NCBI RefSeq assembly: GCF_030272615.1
Contig: NC_081415.1
Span: 605,377,137 to 605,441,136, forward strand
Reading direction: 5' to 3'
Source: Cryptomeria japonica
Lineage: Eukaryota; Streptophyta; Pinopsida; Cupressales; Cupressaceae
DNA length: 64,000 nucleotides
Positions 57,731 through 64,000 of the stretch are shown here, in pieces; positions within the stretch are counted from its first letter, which is position 1; each line of letters opens with the position of its first letter. The notes under the pieces were generated by a model. It was not told where the DNA came from. It was given only the letters and a program-made list of their open reading frames with translations, and made no database searches. Both the position numbers and the translations under genes were made by a program.

Positions 57731-59299
57731 TAAACTATCTAAAAACCTTATCATTCACCCTCTTAGTGGAAGAGGACACATGGAAGAACAAGTTGTTGCC
57801 GGTATGAAGGAAGGAAATGAGAAGATAACTGTGTGTAGTGGATGCCTTGGGTACACCTCTACAGATCAGAGATGGATCACTACTGCATGTGTCAATGTAT
57901 GGCTAATTTGCAATTGAGATTAGATGCAAATTGACACAACAAGATAGGAGTTATAGGAAGGTGTTCTGGTAGTGATGATGGACTAGTACAAGAAACCGGT
58001 ATGTGCAGTATGTTACTAGTATGAATGCTATAAGGTACTTGCAGGTTATGTAAGACAATGAGGTTTGAGATCATTGCATTAGCCTCGGTAGCATGGAATG
58101 AGGAGGTTATGTCACGGGTGGTATTGGAAAATGTTGTTCACCAAATCTGGTTAACCCAAGAACACCTGCAAAGCTATCTATGAGATAGACAATCTCAATC
58201 AATGAAACACTTCAGGGTCTGGATAACATAACATAGGACCTTAATTGATCATCCTGCACTTTAGGTTTTGCTAGACCTAGGGGGGACACCCTTTTGATGC
58301 ATGAAATTAACTCATTTACTCATCATGACAGCATCAATGAAGTAGATAAACCATTCCACAAGCTTACCCAATTTAGAAACACACTACAGATTGGCTAAAT
58401 CTGTATAAACCATAAATGAAAATAGATCTAGGAATGAAAAGAACACACCCCTACACATAAAGGGAAATAGATTTGTCTTTTAAAATGTTGATCTGAAACT
58501 ATCTCCAAATCTACAAGACCAGTGCCTTGTTCATTGGGTAACAAAGTCGCACAGATAACTGCAAATGTAAATCATAGATGCAAGTTTGTTTTCCTTAAAT
58601 GAGATATTCATGCATTAATACCTTATAATAATGAATTATTTGATTCATTCACAAAATTATCAGATCTGGATACATATTTCATCATTTATGACTGACTATA
58701 GAATTTAAAACCTTCATTGAAGGATACCTACAAACAACCACAACAATCTCCTTGAAATTGACAAATTTCATCCTCCTTAAGGATTCAATTCATGAAAATG
58801 AAATACATGCCTAGAGACAATACTATGTGGAATTTACTCATGCCCAACACAACTAAGACCTCCAACTAGAAAACCTCTCCATGACTGCAATGTTATCCCT
58901 GTACCCTGAAACAAAACAAAGAATTTTACACATTTGGGTCAAGAAGTTCAGAATAGGAAGCCATGAAATTTGGAGCCACTCTCACAAAATTCTAGAACCC
59001 TTACAATGAGAAGAAAATTGGAATACGAAGGAAGAGGGAAAATATTAGGTGTACAATTGAAATTGCCAAGTGTCTCTTTGCCAATTGAATTTCAATCCCT
59101 TTCTCTTTCCTGTGGAAACTTCTCTCTAATCTTTGTTGAAACAAACTTCATAACTGCATTCCTCATCTCGAGAGCTTTTCAGTGATATATAATACTTCAT
59201 ATTTTGGCCAAAAATAAGCCTCTAAGTGAATTAATCACTCATGTGTGCACAATCATTTAAATTTTTCAATTTTCTATATAGTCTCAACTATATATTTAA
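57731..59299. other. Unrecognised sequence
   Basis: No protein motif and no LTR edge that I can support. Short frames occur on both strands. Confidence 0.4.
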
Positions 59300-59940
59300 T
59301 CTGATTTTAACTTTGATTTTTGGCTCTGATTTTGGCCCGACGCCCTGCCATGTGGTGGTCTCTAATTGGTTGATGGGTCCACTAGGTGCCATCTGGGATG
59401 ACACCTCATCACTCTGCCACATGTCTGCCACCAAGCTGCTTACTCATTGCCATGTGTCTACCACCTGTGCACCATGTCATTGCCACTGGACAACTATCTC
59501 ACTAGGACCCACCTATTGGACCACCACTTGGACCTACCACCTAGCTTTTGCCATTTCGCGATAGGTAACTGGTGTGCATCTTCAGGCTCCAAAATCACGC
59601 GAGCCGTTGGATCTTCTTCAACCTGCACGATCTTTACCTCGATTTCCATGCATGTGGTTTTTTGCTATTTCGTGAAGGGTAATGAGCGAGCAACTTCCCT
59701 TCATGAATCCACGTGCATCGTTGATCTTTCGAAACATGCTCACTGGTTAAGCCATCCATTTCCTGCAAAACTCACCTACCTACCTCAAGATCCCTACCTG
59801 CATGGGGTCCACCTATCGCCACTCAGTCAGCCTCTTTGATTGCCTTGGGATCCATGCCCATGCACGTGGGGTCCGCCTTGGGTGCCCAACTGACACCATC
59901 CCTCAAAAGCCTTAAGGCTTTGACATATTACTTGTGTGTC
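59300..59940. other. GC-richer block with cis-like repeats
   Basis: Distinctly richer in C and G than its surroundings. It repeats phrases of the type TGCCATGTG and CCACC, and two related words near 59548 (CCATTTCGCGATAGGTAACT) and 59666 (CTATTTCGTGAAGGGTAATG). It may be a distal LTR region of a gypsy-type element. The frames here (for example 59447-59839) have no recognisable domain. Confidence 0.4.
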
Positions 59941-59946
59941 TCTTTG

Positions 59947-59989
59947 CTTATAAATATCAAAAAAGAACACTTCCCAGCCAATGTGGGAC
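59947..59989 (-). promoter_or_regulatory. USE-like plus TATA-like promoter cassette
   Basis: On the minus strand GTCCCACATTG (59989-59979) differs by one base from the plant snRNA upstream element RTCCCACATCG. TTTATAAG follows at 59954-59947 after 24 bases. In plants, that spacing is the pol III arrangement, while pol II snRNA genes have about ten bases more. No known small RNA is recognisable downstream. Read on the plus strand, TATAAATA at 59949 could instead be an LTR promoter. Confidence 0.4.
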
Positions 59990-60088
59990 TAATGGTTTTG
60001 CCCAGAAATGCACTTTCTGAAGGTTTTTCCTTGAGACTTTTCATGGCCACACATTGCATTTCTAGCAAAACTTTTTAATGTCTTCTTT

Positions 60089-60800
60089 AACACCACAAAT
60101 GAGAGGAGAATGCTGATTCTAAACCTCCCCATCACATTTGTCTGAAGATTTTTTAATGAAATTTCAACACCACAGAGGGGGAGGACTGGTAGATTGCATT
60201 GGTTCTAAAGTTTTTTTTTTAAATCCTTTGTGTGGCTTCCAAACACCACATAGAAGCCCCCTTTATTCTAAAACTTGCCCCTTGTTCTAAACTTCAATGA
60301 GGGAGGACTGTTGTTACACCTGTCAAATCATTATGCTTGAAAAATTCTAAAAATCGCAATCTGCTGGCTCACGTAGAGGCCTTTCCTCACTCTCCACATT
60401 CCACACAGGAGGAATTAGGGAGCCAGTGTGAGATTGGAGGAGTGACTAGCAGAAAGGAACACACCGGCCATATTTCATTTGTTTGATAGCTTCTTAACTG
60501 CCCCCTACCAACACCACATGAGCATGCTTTGGCTGTCATTACACTTGCTGCAGTTGAAATTAATAACCATTGCTCATGCCTCTCCTGCTACTGCATTTGC
60601 CCAAACTTCAATGTCTCTGCTCAGCCACAGCCACGTGAAGGAGGAAATTGGCTAAGGCATTTGTGAATCTGCATTTTCTTTGAGATTTTTTCACTTGAAT
60701 CTCCCCCATTTTGGTGAAGAGGGAGCTGGCACATGCCAACTACATTAGCTGAAACTTATTTAATCCTCTTTTAAACACCATGAACAGCAAGGAGATTAGT
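60089..60800 (+). repeat. Degenerate tandem repeat
   Basis: Starts of similar units at AACACCACA 60089, 60167, 60242 and 60510, and AACACCATG at about 60774. The first three are about 75-78 bases apart. Each has a GAG-rich word and then a CATTTG/TTCTAAA or GCTGAAA part followed by T-rich sequence. Units are strongly diverged. Confidence 0.45.
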
Positions 60801-62377
60801 TTGATTGCTAAATATGCCAATGGCATTTGCTGAAATTTTTACAAAGAGTGCCATTCCATTCATATGCCACACTCCAAATACATTTACATTTTTAAAATCT
60901 CTTCTCTGTCACTGAAGGAGGATTTGACATTACAATTGCCAATCTGAAATTGCCTGAAGGTCTACAGTCTTTTCAAACTCCTATGAAATTTCCCATGATT
61001 ACAATCCATAATTAAATATTCTGAAATTTTTTTATTAAACAGTCGCCAATAAAATCAATCCGCGAGCATGAGCCAGGTCGAGCCCCAAAGTGGGTCCGAC
61101 TATAAAATTTTTTGTTTTCATGCAATTGACCTCTGGAATATCTCAGGAACCTTAAAATTACCTCTGTAAATGATCGGCATCATTCTCAGATCATAAAATT
61201 GAATTTTGCAACCTTCAGGCAATTACGCTACATTTTCGCATTTAATCGTGAAGACGTAATTTTCAAAGTGGTCAAAACACCTTTCTGGACCATGCCATCT
61301 GATAGGCGTGTACTCTGATATACAAGCATGATTTCTACCAAACAGTTTCTCAAGATAAGTCCTAAGAGAAGAGCTATTAATTTTCAAAAATGCCCAACTG
61401 GCCTTGTCGACACTACGGACCTGATGAAGTCAATGTTCTGGCAACACATGATGCCTTTCTCAAAAATATCAAATGACCTCCGTAGACCCTCAAAATTGAA
61501 ACACAGGTACCTTGAAGTACCTATTAAATCTTTGGATTCTCAGTTCGACCAAAAGTATGACTGGGTGCAAATGGTGCGCTCATGAAAATGGCTACTTTAA
61601 CTGATATAGCACTAAAAGTATGGATCACTGAAAACGATGACTCAATGAACCCTTTTGAAAACCAATCAAACGGATTGGTAGGAGCCTGAAACTGGAAACA
61701 TAGCTCATTAATTATACCAATAATAACCCAAAACAAACACTTTGGCATAACACTCACTAAAAGACTTTTACACTTATGCGAAACAAGGCTCCGACTAGGC
61801 GCTGAAATAGGGACTTGTCAAACCATTCAAACTGCAAACGGATTGAGGATGGCAAACTGAGCAAATGGATTCATGAAGACTTGAAATTTTGCATGCTGAC
61901 TCACATTTATACATACAATTCAATCTATTTGAAATTCTTCATGACGATCAACAGGGCAAAAGATATAAGCACTCAAAGTAGGCTACTCAATAAAATCTAC
62001 ATTTGTGCCTAAAATGCACTTTCAGCTCACCCCTCGAAATGGGTACTTGATAAACTTATCCAAATTGAATTCTAAAAGTTTCACATCATTGAATAGGTGA
62101 AATGAAAGGTGTCGGACATGCTTCCCGAGCCTTACCCTTTGAAAATCAACTGGCTCCATTTTACCCTCTCTCTAACTAGGCCATTCAAACTAACTCATTT
62201 GGAAATGCAGAGAATTTTTTTGAAATGGGCCTCTAAAATTTACTCAAATTTAATGAGTCCCAACAGAAAAGAATTGAATGACATATGATGGTCGGGTTGT
62301 TAATTATGTTTGCATGCATCCTTTGAGGGCTAACTAGTTTGATTCGTGGCATGATGATGATATTGTATGGCATTGTG
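60801..62377. other. Unrecognised sequence
   Basis: No gene motif on either strand. TCGCCAAT at 61044-61051 is, on the minus strand, ATTGGCGA, which resembles the start of a tRNA-Arg primer site, but the match does not extend far enough to call it. Confidence 0.35.
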
Positions 62378-63306
62378 TGTTGGAAATTGACACTCTATTA
62401 GTTGGTTTCACTATGTTGTCATTGATGGCAACATGATTTTGGGTTCTGACTTCATATGGTGTACTGAGAGGCACTTCACAGATTCTACATCGGCACCGAC
62501 ACCGGCAAGTCAGAAGGATTTCTTTAGTCATCGACAATACAGACTAACATGGTATAGAAAAGGTTATCGGTATTAGAGGCTGACATATCTTGGATCTATT
62601 ATTAGTAATTTATTTTAATGTTTATACATTTGTGATATTTGATCAACATGTAATCTAATATTGTATATATCTCTGTAAGCCAACATAAGACATACATTTG
62701 TATCAGGTATATAGATCAGATTGATTAGATCATTTTGATAATATAAGGATATGGATGTATTGGATGATGATGTGAATGTAATTTAATCTAAAATTACTCA
62801 GAGAGATTATGTATGTGAGGAATTTATTGTAAGGGTTATTCTGGTAAAGGGTTTAGGGATGCAGACTGGAACAGACAGAGCTTAAACCAGAATTGTATTC
62901 TGGCATAGAAGATGCTATCTTAGCAGTTCACACTTCTCTGGATTGTTGTCTAGAATTTTATGTAGCTAGTGAGGCTCCTATTGTGATTGAGCAGTGTGCT
63001 CTAGGCTGTAAGCCTTCCTACAAGTGCAGGTCCATCATATTTTATAATATCTCTTCATATGGGCAGAGGATTGATATTGTGGGTCACAAATCCCACCATG
63101 GTTTTTCCTCATGGAGGTTTTCCACGTATAAATCTCTCTGTTATGGTTCTCATTTATGTGTTTGGCTTATTGGTTTCTTTACTTCTTTCAATTTTGTTTA
63201 TACCGATATACCGGTTGGTGTATGAATGTTTTGTTAAGGCAAAAATCTATTATCCCGATATAACACTAATTCACCCCTACCCTCTCAGTGTTATTGGTTT
63301 CCAACA
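62378..63306 (+). repeat. 5' LTR of a copia-type element, family B relative
   Basis: 929 bases from TGTTGGAAATTGACAC to TTTCCAACA, so the ends form an inverted repeat TGTTGGAAA/TTTCCAACA. A primer-like site follows, as does a coding region. It contains the TTTTTCCTCATGGAGGTTTTCC region and the shared box at 63266-63290. Confidence 0.8.
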
Positions 63307-63308
63307 AT

Positions 63309-63321
63309 TGCTATCAGAGCC
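63309..63321 (+). other. Primer binding site, initiator Met tRNA type
   Basis: TGCTATCAGAGCC, with one mismatch to TGGTATCAGAGCC, two bases after the LTR end. Confidence 0.8.
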
Positions 63322-63380
63322 TTGTACCTCAGAGGAAGTTTAACAGCTTGAGGAAGATCCTAAAACTAGAAACATTGAAT

Positions 63381-64000
63381 ATGGATTTGGAGAAGTATCT
63401 TGAGATGGCAGTTGAAGATTATGATGTTGAAAGGTTGAAGAACTTAAAGCTACAAGATGAATTGAGTTCTCCTAAGGAATTCATTCTTGTCCTACAAGAG
63501 AGGCTATCATCTGTTCAAGCTAGAAGGAAGGAACTTTTGCAAAATCAGGATGATGAAGAGAAAAATGTACTTAAGAAACAATGGTAGAAATTGAGTCAGG
63601 AGAACATGGTTATGCAGAATGAAATGCTAGTTATAACTATGAGGATGTCTAAGGAGATTGAGGACTGAAAATAAAATAAAAAATAAAAAATCTTGCTGTG
63701 TCCCTGAAGAATAAGTTTGAAGAATGTGGTAGGTTGGTTCATGAAAATGATATGTTGAGAACTGATTTGATTAAATCCTAGAGTAATGAGAAAGAGCTTG
63801 AGAGACAAATGATAATACTAAGAGAAGATCTAACTACTGCAAGTGAGTACAAAGAAAAATTCAAGATCAGCTCAGCACAACTTGATGAGTTATTGAAGAG
63901 ACAGATGTAGATTAGAGATTCCAATGGACTTAGATTTGTGCAAGGACAAAGTTTTGATACCTACTAATGAAGATTGAAAGGAAATACAAGAACAAGGAAA
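63381..64000 (+). pseudogene. Coiled-coil gag-like ORF, partial
   Basis: Begins MDLEKYLEMAVEDYDVERLK, then FILVLQERLSSVQARRKELL and QNQDDEEKNVLKKQW, with a stop at 63585. In-frame text continues as KLSQENMVMQNEMLVITMRM, then after a disrupted A-rich part (63666-63690) it reads LKNKFEECGRLVHENDMLRT, ELERQMIILREDLTTASEYK and SSAQLDELLKRQM. Almost all of it has coiled-coil heptads. It starts right after the primer site, where gag belongs, but no capsid or knuckle motif is seen before the window ends. Confidence 0.6.

Noticed and set aside
59447-59839. 130-codon plus-strand frame
   Set aside because: Lies in a GC-richer block where stops are rarer. No motif, no start context and no neighbouring coding signal.
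61035-61060. tRNA-Arg primer site on the minus strand
   Set aside because: Only TTGGCGACT matches. The following bases diverge, and no LTR end or gag lies in the right place.

Overview
The window looks like nuclear DNA of a large-genome seed plant, and a gymnosperm (conifer-like) source is my best guess. The reasons are that nearly all of it is decayed plant LTR retrotransposon sequence, insertions are nested several deep, LTRs are long (0.8-2.5 kb), coding frames are old and full of stops, and CCGGT-type sites drift to CTGGT/CCAGT. The species is inferred, not shown. I found no host protein gene, rRNA, tRNA or CRISPR array.

Layout. 1-388: AT-rich flank. 389-13824: Ty3/gypsy element of Tat type (+), with LTRs of at least 2.3 kb, a tRNA-Arg-like primer site, and gag, protease, an extra RNase H placed before RT, RT, RNase H and integrase. 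13825-25672: 3' part of a chromovirus (integrase, chromodomain, LTR; +). It is split by a solo copia LTR (14331-16614), which lands on the integrase catalytic Glu codon, and by a whole copia element on the minus strand (17676-25143), which lands in its LTR. 25673-27561: AT-rich DNA and an old minus-strand copia remnant (gag, primer site, LTR part). 27567-35145: the best-preserved copia element (-), with two LTRs, PBS, PPT, perfect CTTTA target duplication and one reading frame broken only by stops. 35151-37680: no gene recognised. 37749-40320: non-LTR retrotransposon tail, that is an RNase H followed by an unrecognised ORF and a T/G-rich 3' end. 40321-47083: mostly unrecognised, with a possible short copia LTR and an inverted chromovirus solo LTR (44547-45328).

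47084-57730 is the strangest part. It has a copia 5' LTR, a PBS and a gag-only body, then a chain of short gag pieces in alternating orientation (51241-52800). A GA/CT-rich tract follows (53370-54385), then a second chain carrying the same junction in the opposite sense (54391-55020). Last come a second gag C-terminal copy and a 3' LTR of a different family. 57731-62377 has no recognised gene but holds a promoter-like USE/TATA cassette and degenerate tandem repeats. 62378-64000 starts another copia-like element (LTR, PBS, coiled-coil gag), cut by the window edge.

The genes do not form a pathway. They are retrotransposon capsid and polymerase modules, almost all broken. Order of events, oldest to youngest where visible: chromovirus first; then the solo LTR, the minus copia and the Tat element inserted into it; and the minus copia at 27.6-35.1 kb inserted into an older copia LTR.
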